Assembly: GCA_033763775.1 (NCBI GenBank)
Contig: JANRJW010000011.1
Location: 1-55,868, forward strand
DNA from: JAJTHB01 sp033763775
Lineage (GTDB): Bacteria > Pseudomonadota > Alphaproteobacteria > Rickettsiales > SXRF01
Direction of reading: 5' to 3'
Length of the DNA stretch: 55,868 nt
Shown: positions 8,283 through 17,092 of the stretch, in pieces
Numbering within the stretch: position 1 is the stretch's first letter
Layout: each line of letters starts with the position of its first letter
Notes under the pieces: generated by a model
The model's input: the letters and a program-made list of their open reading frames with translations, nothing else
The model's database searches: none
What the model was told of the DNA's origin: nothing
Program-made: the position numbers and the translations under genes

Positions 8283-9764
8283 ATGCTGCTTTCTTCACTG
8301 ATTCTCCTTCCTCTTTTCGGCGCGCTGGCAATTTTGCTTTTCACGCGCCCAGAGCATGCTGAAGAGGGGCGGAAGGAAGCGCATTATATCGCGCTTTTCA
8401 CCACTATCCTTACCTTCCTTGTATCGCTGCTGCTTTGGGCGATGTTTGACAGCACGACCGCTGAGTTTCAGTTTGTGGAAAAGCATGAATGGTTTGCTGG
8501 TTACGGCATTTCTTATCACCTCGGCATTGATGGCATTTCGCTTTTCATGGTGCTGCTCACCACCTTCCTGATGCCGATTTGTATTTTATGCAGCTGGGAA
8601 ACAGTGACCAGCCGCGCCCGCGCCTTCATGGTGAATTTCCTGATTTTAGAGGCCATGGTGATCGGCGTGTTTGCCTCGCTGGATGCGCTGATGTTCTACC
8701 TGTTTTTTGAAGGGATGCTGATTCCGATGTATCTCATCATCGGCATCTGGGGCGGCAAAAACCGCATTTACGCTGCCTACAAATTTTTCCTGTACACGCT
8801 CGCGGGATCGGTACTGTTTCTGGTTGCCATTCTTTATCTCTACCTGCAATTCGGCACCACCAGCATTCCCGAGCTGATCAAACAGGCGCCGACGCTTGGC
8901 CTAAATATCCAGCAATGGTTGTGGCTTGCGATGCTTGCATCCTTTGCCGTGAAGGTGCCGATGTGGCCGGTGCATACCTGGCTGCCGGATGCCCACGTGC
9001 AGGCACCCACGGCCGGTTCAGTGATTCTGGCGGGTATTCTGCTGAAAATGGGGGGCTATGGTTTCCTGCGTTTTTCGCTGCCGATGCTGCCGGAGGCGTC
9101 CCATCATTTCACCTGGCTGATTTACACGCTCTCTATCATTGCGGTGATTTACACCTCGCTGGTCGCGCTGGTGCAGACGGATATGAAAAAGCTCATCGCC
9201 TATTCGTCGGTGGCGCATATGGGGTTTGTAACGATTGGTATTTTCACCATGAACCTGCAGGGGCTCCAGGGCGCGATGATTCAGATGATCAGCCACGGCC
9301 TTGTCTCCGGCGCGCTGTTTCTTTGCGTTGGCGTCGTGTATGACCGGCTGCACACGCGCGAGATTTCGGCTTATGGCGGCGTGGCGGAAGTCATGCCCAA
9401 ATACGCGCTGTATTTCATGTTTTTCACCATGGCGTCCGTCGGCCTGCCCGGAACATCGGGCTTCGTGGGCGAGTTTCTGGTGCTGCTTGGCGCATTCAAG
9501 GCGAATACATGGGTTGCGTTCTTTGCCGCCACCGGCGTGGTGCTTGGCGCGGCGTACATGCTGTGGCTTTATCGCCGCGTGGTGTTTGGCGAAATAGGAA
9601 GCGAGCATGTCCGCGCGATGCTGGATATGAACGTGCGCGAGAAGGTGATTTTCATTCCCATCGTCGCCCTTGTGATCTGGATCGGCCTTTATCCGCAGCC
9701 CTATCTGAAGGCGATGGAGCCGTCACTTAATCAACTCATCAAACAAGTCGAGGTGAAGCCATGA
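8283..9764 (+). CDS. nuoM: NADH-quinone oxidoreductase subunit M
   Basis: Antiporter-like proton-pumping subunit of the complex I membrane arm. It shows the conserved glutamate segment (MFYLFFEGMLIPMYLIIGIW), HTWLPDAHVQAPTAGSVILA and the KKLIAYSSVAHMGFV helix. About 14 membrane segments, 493 residues, normal. Its ATG directly follows the nuoL stop, and its own stop overlaps nuoN by four bases (ATGA), indicating translational coupling. Confidence 0.95.
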   Translation: MLLSSLILLPLFGALAILLFTRPEHAEEGRKEAHYIALFTTILTFLVSLLLWAMFDSTTAEFQFVEKHEWFAGYGISYHLGIDGISLFMVLLTTFLMPICILCSWETVTSRARAFMVNFLILEAMVIGVFASLDALMFYLFFEGMLIPMYLIIGIWGGKNRIYAAYKFFLYTLAGSVLFLVAILYLYLQFGTTSIPELIKQAPTLGLNIQQWLWLAMLASFAVKVPMWPVHTWLPDAHVQAPTAGSVILAGILLKMGGYGFLRFSLPMLPEASHHFTWLIYTLSIIAVIYTSLVALVQTDMKKLIAYSSVAHMGFVTIGIFTMNLQGLQGAMIQMISHGLVSGALFLCVGVVYDRLHTREISAYGGVAEVMPKYALYFMFFTMASVGLPGTSGFVGEFLVLLGAFKANTWVAFFAATGVVLGAAYMLWLYRRVVFGEIGSEHVRAMLDMNVREKVIFIPIVALVIWIGLYPQPYLKAMEPSLNQLIKQVEVKP

Positions 9765-11212
9765 ACGCCATGATCGGTGATATCAGCATGGCCGCGCTGC
9801 CGGTGATAATGCCAGAGCTGTATCTCTGTCTGGTGGCGATGGCGCTGCTTGTGTATGGCGTGTATCGCAAACCTGCCGCCTATAACATGATGTGGCTGGG
9901 CGTGGTGGCACTTGCCGGCGCTGCTTATCTTGTCGTTTGTAAGCATAACGGCGCACAAACGGTGCTGAACGGCATGTTCCATGTCGATGGTTTTACCCTG
10001 TTTGCCAAACTGCTCATTCTCGGCAGCGCCGCGCTGGTGCTCATCATGGCATCGGACTGGCTGCATGTGCGCGGCCGGCCTTTTGAATTTGTGATCCTCA
10101 AGCTCTTTGCTGTGCTTGGTATGCTGCTGATGGTCTCGGCGAATGATCTGCTCGCACTTTACATGGCGCTGGAAATGTCCAGCCTCGCACTTTACGTGCT
10201 TGCTTCTTTCAGCCGCGACACAGTGAAATCCAGCGAGGCGGGCCTTAAATATTTCATGCTTGGCGCGCTCGCCTCCGGCATGATGCTGTTTGGCATGTCG
10301 CTGGTCTACGGCTTTGCCGGCACCACCTCGTTTGATGCGCTAGGCAGCGCCTTTGCCAGCGGCGATATTTCCAAAGGCATCATCGTTGGTATGATTCTCA
10401 TCATCGTTGGTTTCTGCTTCAAGCTTTCGGCAGTGCCGTTTCATATGTGGACGCCGGATGTGTATGAGGGCGCGCCAACACCTGTGACTGCCTTTTTCGC
10501 CACCGCGCCGAAAATCGCTGCCATGGTGCTGTTTGCACGCCTGCTGCTGGATCCGTTTGTGTCGCTTTTCGACCAGTGGCAGCAGGTGGTGGTTGCTGCT
10601 TCGGTGCTCTCGATGCTGGTCGGCGCGCTTGCCGCCATCGTGCAGACCAATATCAAACGCCTGCTGGCCTATAGCTCGATTGGTCATGTCGGCTTCATAC
10701 TGATGGCGCTTGCGACCGGCACGCAGTCTGGCGTGCAGGCGATGCTGATCTATCTCAGCGTGTATATTTTCATGAGCGCGGGCATGTTTGGCTGCGTGAT
10801 GCTGATGAAGCGCGGCGGCCACGCGGTGGAGGACATTAAAGACCTCTCCGGCCTGTCGCAAACTCATCCGCTGATGGCGATTGCTATTTCCATTTTCATG
10901 TTTTCAATGGCGGGCATCCCGCCGCTGGCTGGCTTTTTCGGCAAAATGTTTGTGATTATTGCGGCGGTGAACGCCGGGCTGGTGTGGCTGGCGGTCGTCG
11001 GTGTGCTCTCCAGCGTGATTGGCTGCTACTACTACATCAAAGTGGTGAAGGTGATGTATTTTGATGAGCCGGCATGGGGCTTTGATAAGCCGCAGACGCG
11101 CTGGTTGCCGCTGGCCTCCGGCCTTGGCGCGGCGGTGACGTTTCTGTTTTTCCTGCTGCCATCGCCGCTGATCGCTCAGGCGAAAATCGCAGCAACCGTT
11201 CTGGTGCCCTAA
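9761..11212 (+). CDS. nuoN: NADH-quinone oxidoreductase subunit N
   Basis: Third antiporter-like pump subunit of complex I. Conserved segments are LLALYMALEMSSLALYVLAS, FHMWTPDVYEGAPTPVTAFF and IKRLLAYSSIGHVGFILMAL. About 14 membrane helices and 483 residues, as expected. It is the last complex I gene; birA follows after one base, so the cofactor genes birA and coaX probably share the transcript. Confidence 0.95.
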   Translation: MNAMIGDISMAALPVIMPELYLCLVAMALLVYGVYRKPAAYNMMWLGVVALAGAAYLVVCKHNGAQTVLNGMFHVDGFTLFAKLLILGSAALVLIMASDWLHVRGRPFEFVILKLFAVLGMLLMVSANDLLALYMALEMSSLALYVLASFSRDTVKSSEAGLKYFMLGALASGMMLFGMSLVYGFAGTTSFDALGSAFASGDISKGIIVGMILIIVGFCFKLSAVPFHMWTPDVYEGAPTPVTAFFATAPKIAAMVLFARLLLDPFVSLFDQWQQVVVAASVLSMLVGALAAIVQTNIKRLLAYSSIGHVGFILMALATGTQSGVQAMLIYLSVYIFMSAGMFGCVMLMKRGGHAVEDIKDLSGLSQTHPLMAIAISIFMFSMAGIPPLAGFFGKMFVIIAAVNAGLVWLAVVGVLSSVIGCYYYIKVVKVMYFDEPAWGFDKPQTRWLPLASGLGAAVTFLFFLLPSPLIAQAKIAATVLVP

Positions 11213-11213
11213 T

Positions 11214-11990
11214 ATGCCAAGCAGCAAAGCAAGGCCGGTCTCTAACCTTCTCAATGATTACCACCTGCTGTCGTTTGATTCGCTTGATTCCACTAACGAA
11301 GAGGCCAAAAGGCTGGCACGCAGCGGCACTGGCCACGGCGCGGTTATCTGGGCGAAAAAGCAGACCGCGGGCAGAGGGCGCATGGGACGCGAGTGGGTAT
11401 CAGAGGAAGGCAACCTGTTTGTTTCGGTGCTGCTGAAGCCAGAAAAGCCGCTTGCGCTGTTTTCTGAACTTTCTTTTGTAGCGGCCTGCGCGGTGCATGA
11501 AACCCTTGAGGCCATTGTGCCAGACCCAGCCGAGCTTGCCTGCAAATGGCCGAATGACATTCTGCTTTCAGGCAAAAAACTTGGTGGCATTTTACTTGAG
11601 TCATTTCAGGGCGGCGAAACGGGCGAGAGCTGGGTGGTGGTGGGTGTTGGCGTGAATGTCGATAGCTACCCGGATGATGCGGAGTTTCCTGCCACCTGCC
11701 TGACCAAAGCTGGTGTGGAGCTGGTGAGCGCCAAGATTATCCTATCGCGCTTCATTCATCATTTTATTGAATATTACAACGAGTGGAATGCCGGCGGCTT
11801 CGCGCGCATCCGCACGCACTGGCTGAATGTAGCGTGGAACATGAAAAAACCAGTCGTCGCCCGCCTGCCAGACCGCGAGCTAGAAGGCATCGCGGAAACC
11901 ATCGACGAACATGGCAACCTTGTGCTCAGGCTGGAAGATGGCAAGCGCCAATATATTCGTGCGGCGGATATTTTCCCGGCGGAGGTGTGA
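11214..11990 (+). CDS. birA: biotin--[acetyl-CoA-carboxylase] ligase
   Basis: Activates biotin as biotinyl-AMP and attaches it to the biotin carrier protein of acetyl-CoA carboxylase. The catalytic loop GRGRMGREW and the biotin-pocket motif CKWPNDILL-GKKLGGIL are present, followed by the small C-terminal beta domain. At 258 residues there is no N-terminal winged helix, so this is the enzyme-only form and not a repressor of biotin genes. Located immediately after nuoN and overlapping coaX by one base, the usual alphaproteobacterial arrangement. Confidence 0.93.
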   Translation: MPSSKARPVSNLLNDYHLLSFDSLDSTNEEAKRLARSGTGHGAVIWAKKQTAGRGRMGREWVSEEGNLFVSVLLKPEKPLALFSELSFVAACAVHETLEAIVPDPAELACKWPNDILLSGKKLGGILLESFQGGETGESWVVVGVGVNVDSYPDDAEFPATCLTKAGVELVSAKIILSRFIHHFIEYYNEWNAGGFARIRTHWLNVAWNMKKPVVARLPDRELEGIAETIDEHGNLVLRLEDGKRQYIRAADIFPAEV

Positions 11991-12772
11991 TGCTGCTCGT
12001 CATTGATGCTGGTAATACCAATGTTGTGTTTGCCGTGTTTAACGGCGATACGCTGCTTGGCCAGTGGCGCATTTCGACGGACCCCAAGCGAACCGCTGAT
12101 GAATATGGTGTGTGGCTGACGCAGGTCATGGCGCATGAAAAGCTTAACCCGGCGGCGGTGAAAGGGGCGGTGCTATCCTCGGTGGTGCCGCAGGCGATTT
12201 TTGACCTGCGCCAGCTGGCGCGGCGTTACTTTGGCTGCGAGCTGATGGTGATTGGCGATCCGCGCCTGCACCTTGATCTGGGTATTTCGGTCAACATCGA
12301 TAACCCGCGCGAAGTGGGGGCGGATCGGCTGGTGAACAGCTTTGCCGCCTGGCGCAAATACCGGCAGGATCTCATCGTCATCGATTTCGGCACCGCCACG
12401 ACCTTTGATGTGATCAATAGCAAAGGCGATTATCTCGGCGGCGTGATTGCTCCGGGCGTGAATCTTTCCCTCGATGCGCTGCACCGCGCCGCCGCGAAAC
12501 TACCCAATGTGGCGATTCAGCCGCCGGGCAGCGTGATCGGTAAAAACACCACCCACGCCATGCAATCCGGCATTTACCATGGCTATGCGGGCATGGTGGA
12601 GTCGCTGGTTTCAAAAATCATGAAGGAGCACGGCGCAGCGATGAAAGTGATCGCCACCGGCGGCCTCGCCTCGCTTTATGCCAAAGCCTGCCCCTCGATT
12701 GCCTCCGTGGAGCCGGATTTGACGATTCTGGGCTTAAAAGAGCTCTATGAAATGAATCGTGCTGTTGGCTAG
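11990..12772 (+). CDS. coaX: type III pantothenate kinase
   Basis: Phosphorylates pantothenate in the first step of coenzyme A synthesis. It has the ASKHA-fold signatures of type III enzymes: N-terminal DAGNTN, then GADRLVNSFAAW near residue 105 and IDFGTATTFDVI near residue 128. At 260 residues it has the family's usual length. I placed the start at the ATG overlapping the birA stop (TGATG), which gives the classic MLLVIDAGNTN; a longer reading into birA is not credible. Confidence 0.94.
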   Translation: MLLVIDAGNTNVVFAVFNGDTLLGQWRISTDPKRTADEYGVWLTQVMAHEKLNPAAVKGAVLSSVVPQAIFDLRQLARRYFGCELMVIGDPRLHLDLGISVNIDNPREVGADRLVNSFAAWRKYRQDLIVIDFGTATTFDVINSKGDYLGGVIAPGVNLSLDALHRAAAKLPNVAIQPPGSVIGKNTTHAMQSGIYHGYAGMVESLVSKIMKEHGAAMKVIATGGLASLYAKACPSIASVEPDLTILGLKELYEMNRAVG

Positions 12773-12852
12773 TGCTTGTGACGAGTGAAAAAACAAGTTA
12801 TTCATCAATCACAAAAAAATACTAACCACTAGCAAAAGCCACCAACACCATC

Positions 12853-14502
12853 ATGACAAACTTCGACTTCTCCAAACACCACGATGATCTTCTGTTTGTG
12901 CCGCTTGGCGGCTCAAATGAAATTGGTATGAACCTCAACCTTTATCACTATCAGGGTAAATGGCTGATGGTGGATTGCGGGATTGGTTTTGCAACCGATT
13001 ATCTGCCGGGCGTCGAGATTGTGGTGCCGGATGTGTCGTTTGTTTCTGAAATCAAAGACCAGCTGCTTGGTCTTGTGTTGACCCACGCGCACGAAGACCA
13101 CCTTGGCGCGGTGCCCTATATCTGGCGCGAGTTTGAATGCCCGATTTACGCCACACCCTTTACCAGCGCATTTCTCAAGCACAAACTCGCCGAGATGGGG
13201 CCGGGTAAAAAACCCAAAGTGACCGAGCTGAAACCCGGCAGCAAACTCGAGCTTTCGCCGTTTTCGCTGGAGCTGGTGGATCTCACCCATTCGATTCCTG
13301 AAATGCAGGCGGTGGCGATTACCACGCCCAAGGGGGTGGTGATGCATACCGGTGACTGGAAATTTGATGCCGCGCCGATGATCGGCCCCGTTTCAGATTA
13401 CGAGACGCTGAGGAAATATGGTGATGGCAAGGTGCTCGCCATGGTGTGTGACTCCACCAACGTGTTTGTCGAAGGCGAGTCCGGCTCAGAAGGCGAAGTT
13501 CGCAAGCATTTAATCGATGTCATCAAAGACTGCCCGCAGGCGGTGATTGTTTCAACCTTTGCCTCCAACCTCGCGCGCGTCGCGTCCATTTTGATGGCGG
13601 CCAAAGAAGCGGGCAGGGTGGTGGCGCTGGCTGGCCGCTCGCTGCACCGCGTCGTGGCTGCGGCGAAAGAAAGCGGCTATCTCCACGAAGACACCGAGTT
13701 CGTGGATGAAAAAGAAGCCGCCAGCATTCCGCGTCAGGATTTACTCATCATCTCCACCGGCTGTCAGGGCGAGCCGCGTGCAGCGCTCACGCGTATTGCC
13801 AGAGGCGAACACCCCAATATCCGCGTGTTGCCCGGCGATACGGTGATTTTTTCCTCGCGCAAAATTCCCGGCAATGAATCGCGCATCAACTGGGTGAAAA
13901 ACCAGCTCACAAAAAAGAAAGTCGAGATTATTACTGATCGCAGCTTCTTTATCCACGTCTCCGGCCACCCCGCGCGCGAAGAATTAAAACGGATGTATGA
14001 GCTGGTGCGCCCGCAGATTGCGATCCCTACCCACGGCGAAGCGCAGCATCTGCATGAACATGCTAAACTGGCGAAAAGCCTTGGTGTGAAAGAAACGGTG
14101 GAGGCGCATAACGGTGCGATTGTCTGGCTGGAGCCGGGCGAGGCAAGCATCATTGGCAGCGTCGATTCGGGCTACATCGCCATTGACGGCACCTCGATGA
14201 TTCCAACCGATGGCGATGTCATCCGCACGCGCCGCCGCCTGCGTGATGAAGGGGCGGTGTTTGTGTCCGTAGCGCTTGGCCAGCAGGTTCAGGTGCAGCT
14301 TTCTGCCCCGGGCGTGCTGGACAGCAAGGAAGATGCCGAGTTTCTTGAAGAATGGCGCGCCTTCGCCGAGGATGTGGTCATGCGCGCGAAAACCACCTCG
14401 GATGCCAAGCTCAGCGAGGAAATCCGCGTGGCGCTACGTCAGCTGATCAAGCGCGAGCTGGAGAAAAAACCGCATATTGATGTGCAGCTATTCAGGCACT
14501 AA
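12853..14502 (+). CDS. rnj: ribonuclease J
   Basis: Metallo-beta-lactamase/beta-CASP nuclease with endo- and 5'-3' exonuclease activity, used for rRNA maturation and mRNA decay in alphaproteobacteria. The metal motif THAHEDHLGA is near residue 77, followed by HTGDWKFD, the beta-CASP region (STGCQGEPRAAL, FSSRKIPGNE) and the distal VSGHPAREELKRM and PTHGEAQHL histidines. At 549 residues with a C-terminal domain it is full length. It follows an 80-base gap that may hold its promoter, which I could not define. The 3' end overlaps the opposing gene by four bases. Confidence 0.95.
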   Translation: MTNFDFSKHHDDLLFVPLGGSNEIGMNLNLYHYQGKWLMVDCGIGFATDYLPGVEIVVPDVSFVSEIKDQLLGLVLTHAHEDHLGAVPYIWREFECPIYATPFTSAFLKHKLAEMGPGKKPKVTELKPGSKLELSPFSLELVDLTHSIPEMQAVAITTPKGVVMHTGDWKFDAAPMIGPVSDYETLRKYGDGKVLAMVCDSTNVFVEGESGSEGEVRKHLIDVIKDCPQAVIVSTFASNLARVASILMAAKEAGRVVALAGRSLHRVVAAAKESGYLHEDTEFVDEKEAASIPRQDLLIISTGCQGEPRAALTRIARGEHPNIRVLPGDTVIFSSRKIPGNESRINWVKNQLTKKKVEIITDRSFFIHVSGHPAREELKRMYELVRPQIAIPTHGEAQHLHEHAKLAKSLGVKETVEAHNGAIVWLEPGEASIIGSVDSGYIAIDGTSMIPTDGDVIRTRRRLRDEGAVFVSVALGQQVQVQLSAPGVLDSKEDAEFLEEWRAFAEDVVMRAKTTSDAKLSEEIRVALRQLIKRELEKKPHIDVQLFRH

Positions 14503-14975
14503 CGGCTGACGCCGGAAGCCATTTTCTGCCGCTGTTCTTCCAATTGTTGTTGGAACAGCTTGGAAACTTCCTCGGCCTTCCCCGGAGAATTGGTGGCTTG
14601 CTCTTTGCCTGCCGTGTAGCCCTGCGCAAAGGCCATGTTGGCGACATTCACTACATCCTGACCGCTGACCTGCGCCCCCTCGCGGCCTTTGACGACACCA
14701 CTCACCGCGCCAGCCAGCCCACCGACGGTAATGCCGGCATTAAGCCCAAGAAATGCACCCATCAAAGTGCTTGCGGCCACCGCGCCTTCGACAAAGATGG
14801 GCGCCATGAGTGGTATCGCGACAAACGAGCTGGCAATGCCAAAGCCGGCAAGGCCAGCCAATGCGCCACTCGCTGCGCCGATCGCAGTAGCAACAACGCC
14901 AACTACCAGCGCGCCTCTCAAAAAGCCTCTTACGCCATCTGCAACAGATTTTAAAAATGATTTCTTGTGTTCCAT
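14499..14975 (-). CDS. glycine-rich membrane protein, unknown function (158 aa)
   Basis: Not recognised. It has a short charged N-terminus, then about 80 residues (20-105) of Gly/Ala-rich hydrophobic sequence that could form two to four helices with GxxxG-type packing (for example ALAGLAGFGIASS and GITVGGLAGAVSGV). A hydrophilic, Gln/Glu-rich helical tail of about 50 residues ends the protein. No signal peptide. Last of three minus-strand genes with the same layout (charged end, glycine-rich hairpin, charged tail), separated by only 2 and 9 bases. The motif GGxxGAVSxV is shared with the next gene upstream. It runs into rnj convergently. Confidence 0.7.
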   Translation of the reverse strand: MEHKKSFLKSVADGVRGFLRGALVVGVVATAIGAASGALAGLAGFGIASSFVAIPLMAPIFVEGAVAASTLMGAFLGLNAGITVGGLAGAVSGVVKGREGAQVSGQDVVNVANMAFAQGYTAGKEQATNSPGKAEEVSKLFQQQLEEQRQKMASGVSR

Positions 14976-14977
14976 GG

Positions 14978-15652
14978 CTATCGTTGCACCCCATAATTAT
15001 GAGAAGTTTCACGCCGCGCCATCTCGCGGGCGCAGTGGCTGCATTCTTTTTCTGCTGCGGCGTCTTTTGGCGCTTCAAAACCTTGCTGTGATGTTGATTG
15101 TCCCAGCTGTAGATCCCGGATGAGATTAGTCTCGCGTGCAATCGCATAGCCTTCCGCTTCCACGCGCGCCATTTCTGCGGTCAGGCGATTAGTATGCTTG
15201 CGTACATCCGACACGGCACCCAGCGTGCCGCCCACCATCAGCGACACTGCGCCAAGCCAGCTTCCCAGCATGAAGTTACCCGCGGCCGAAAGCCCCGGCG
15301 CAATACCGCTGGCTAGAGTTGCGCCCGCACCTACCGCCGCCAGACCCGAAGTTATTGCAAAGCCGGCGAGCAGAATGCCTGCGGTGATAATCAGCCCTTT
15401 GCCAAAACCGCTGCCGGCGGCCTTGATGGTGCCGGACCAAAGTTTTCTGCCGACACGCTTCAGCATGGCGTTATATTCACTTTCCACACGCTCAGGTATG
15501 CCCATGCCGGCCGCGCCAAACGTGCCCTTGGCAGGGTCATACATCGACTGGTCGCCGATCATTTTAACCACATAGTCCCAGCTCTGGCCGGCTCGCTTGG
15601 ATAAGCCGTCTTCGAGGTTGCTGTTGCCTGTGAATTTAGTCAGTAGCGACAT
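14978..15652 (-). CDS. glycine-rich membrane protein with C-terminal CxxC (224 aa)
   Basis: Not recognised. A soluble N-terminal part of about 75 residues is followed by a Gly/Ala-rich hydrophobic block (residues about 80-150, with ITAGILLAGFAITSGLAAVGAG and GGTLGAVSDV cores) and a helical hydrophilic tail with a CSHC pair near residue 205. Like its neighbours it looks like a membrane-inserting hairpin protein with both ends on one side. It lies 2 bases from the downstream gene and 9 from the upstream one, so the three are one operon. No enzyme motif is visible. Basis: composition and context only. Confidence 0.7.
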   Translation of the reverse strand: MSLLTKFTGNSNLEDGLSKRAGQSWDYVVKMIGDQSMYDPAKGTFGAAGMGIPERVESEYNAMLKRVGRKLWSGTIKAAGSGFGKGLIITAGILLAGFAITSGLAAVGAGATLASGIAPGLSAAGNFMLGSWLGAVSLMVGGTLGAVSDVRKHTNRLTAEMARVEAEGYAIARETNLIRDLQLGQSTSQQGFEAPKDAAAEKECSHCAREMARRETSHNYGVQR

Positions 15653-15661
15653 GAGAGCTTT

Positions 15662-16693
15662 CTATTGTGGGGTGGCACGGGTGTGGTCAAAGCTCAGCAG
15701 CGTTCGCTGAGCAGCCGGAAGTACTTTGTCGCGCCAGTGCGTTTGAGAAACAGGCGAGTTTTTCTCCGCCATGTAATCCGGCACAACGGATGTAGCAATC
15801 GCTTCCGTTTTGCAGTTTTCTTTGTTGTTTAGTTTTTCTTCAACCGTTTTTCCCGCCTCAATCTGGTCTTCCTTCACCAGCTGGTGTGCTCTGGTTCCAA
15901 TCAAACCTTTAAATAACAAGTCGGTTTTATCAAAAATCTTGCGGAAAAAGTCGCGGTTCAGTCCATAAGTTGCGCCGAGCGCACCGAGCGTTGTGGTGGA
16001 CGCCAGTGTAATACCTGTATAGCCAATTGAATGAATTGCTGCTTCACCCAGCACATGCCCAAGCATCAGCCCCGCTGGCCCAGCAGCACCGCCAATCGAC
16101 AGGGCAAGCCCGATCGCCGCGCCCACAGCAAGGCCAATTAAAGCAACTTTCCAGAAAGCAAGGCTGTTGAATTTCACCGGCTTTAGTTTTGCATAGTGCG
16201 ATTTACGATATTGGTTTTCGTCTTCATTCGCGGCTGCCTGAATTTCGCGCAATTTTGCTTTGTTCTGATTTGGCTGACCAGAGATCATTTCTTTGACTTC
16301 ACCGATCTCTTCCTTCATCTCGGCAACCTTGCCATCCATCATTGTGCGCAGCCTTGCCTCAAGCAGCCTTGTCTGTGCAGCGCCGCTGCCAACAATATGC
16401 CCGACCTCACTGAATTCCTGATAGCCTTTGGTCACGCCAATGCCGGTGAATAATGCTACCGCCAGATATGGCACCACTCCTGTGAGTGGCACGCTGGCAA
16501 CCGCAAGTGCTCCTATCAGCACCGCCCCAACAATCGTGCCGACCAGACCGCCGATTATTGCGCCACCAAGTTTACCCTTAACGCCGCCCTTGTAGGACTC
16601 CCACCAACCGACATGGTAGTACGGACCCTCGTCATTGGGTGACTCGCCGTTTTTGATTTTCTTTTCTAATTCAAGATGTTTCTCGGTATCCAT
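15662..16693 (-). CDS. large glycine-zipper membrane protein (343 aa)
   Basis: Not recognised. First gene of a three-gene minus-strand operon. It has two separate hydrophobic blocks: residues about 36-90, opening with a clear glycine zipper (GKLGGAIIGGLVGTIVGAVL), and about 175-245 (KVALIGLAVGAAIGLALSIGGAAG onwards, named here for its GxxxG pattern). Between them is a charged helical segment of roughly 80 residues with coiled-coil character (LLEARLRTMMDGKVAEMKEE). The C-terminal 90 residues are hydrophilic. The paired-hairpin layout recalls membrane-inserting effectors and Inc-type proteins of intracellular bacteria, but I see no direct evidence for that role. Confidence 0.72.
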   Translation of the reverse strand: MDTEKHLELEKKIKNGESPNDEGPYYHVGWWESYKGGVKGKLGGAIIGGLVGTIVGAVLIGALAVASVPLTGVVPYLAVALFTGIGVTKGYQEFSEVGHIVGSGAAQTRLLEARLRTMMDGKVAEMKEEIGEVKEMISGQPNQNKAKLREIQAAANEDENQYRKSHYAKLKPVKFNSLAFWKVALIGLAVGAAIGLALSIGGAAGPAGLMLGHVLGEAAIHSIGYTGITLASTTTLGALGATYGLNRDFFRKIFDKTDLLFKGLIGTRAHQLVKEDQIEAGKTVEEKLNNKENCKTEAIATSVVPDYMAEKNSPVSQTHWRDKVLPAAQRTLLSFDHTRATPQ

Positions 16694-16844
16694 CTGCGTG
16701 CGCCAGTCTGCAAGAATTCTTTTGCTACTTTTTGAGTTTACTCTATTTTGTCGCTATCGAAAGTGAAACTTTTATGACAGCTTTTGCAATTATTCATAAA
16801 AATCATTACTTTAACAAATAAGACAAATTGATGAACGAGGGGTT
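16694..16844. other. AT-rich divergent intergenic region
   Basis: 151 bases separating the minus-strand membrane-protein operon from the plus-strand DUF1467-proS run. It is markedly AT-rich compared with its surroundings and must hold promoters for both directions. I could not pick a convincing -35/-10 pair. GAGGGG just before 16845 is the ribosome-binding site of the DUF1467 gene. Confidence 0.5.
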
Positions 16845-17075
16845 ATGTCCTGGCTGATGGCGCTATTTACCTTCCTGAATGCGTGGTGGATTACGCTGTT
16901 TATCACCGTGCCGATGTGTATCGAAACCGGCGGCAAAGAATCAAACCTGGATTACGACGCCGCGCCAAAGCGCATCCACTGGCGGAAAATTCTTTGGCTT
17001 AACAGCCTGATTGCCGCGGGTGCCACGCTGCTGCTTGCGCTGGTGATTGAAAGTGGCATAGTGCAGGTTCGCTAA
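16845..17075 (+). CDS. DUF1467 family small membrane protein
   Basis: A 76-residue inner-membrane protein with two hydrophobic segments (residues about 4-22 and 50-70) joined by a hydrophilic loop containing the family-typical PMCIETG and DYDAAPK-HWRKI motifs. DUF1467 genes are commonly found next to proS in alphaproteobacteria, as here (17 bases upstream of proS). A strong GAGGGG ribosome-binding site precedes the ATG. Function is not known. Confidence 0.88.
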   Translation: MSWLMALFTFLNAWWITLFITVPMCIETGGKESNLDYDAAPKRIHWRKILWLNSLIAAGATLLLALVIESGIVQVR

Positions 17076-17092
17076 ATCACAGGGACTCAACC

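Noticed and set aside
8915..9343. Overlapping frame inside nuoM
   Set aside because: Shadow of nuoM in another frame; composition (Ala/Gly/Cys mix) and lack of start signals argue against a gene.
11783..11989. Longer N-terminus for coaX
   Set aside because: The frame is open back into birA, but the extra residues are basic and non-homologous. The MLLVIDAGNTN start overlapping the birA stop is typical.
12773..12852. Promoter or hairpin before rnj
   Set aside because: GCTAGTG and CACTAGC face each other across the gap, but spacing and lack of further pairing make a functional hairpin unlikely; no sigma-70 pair could be defended.
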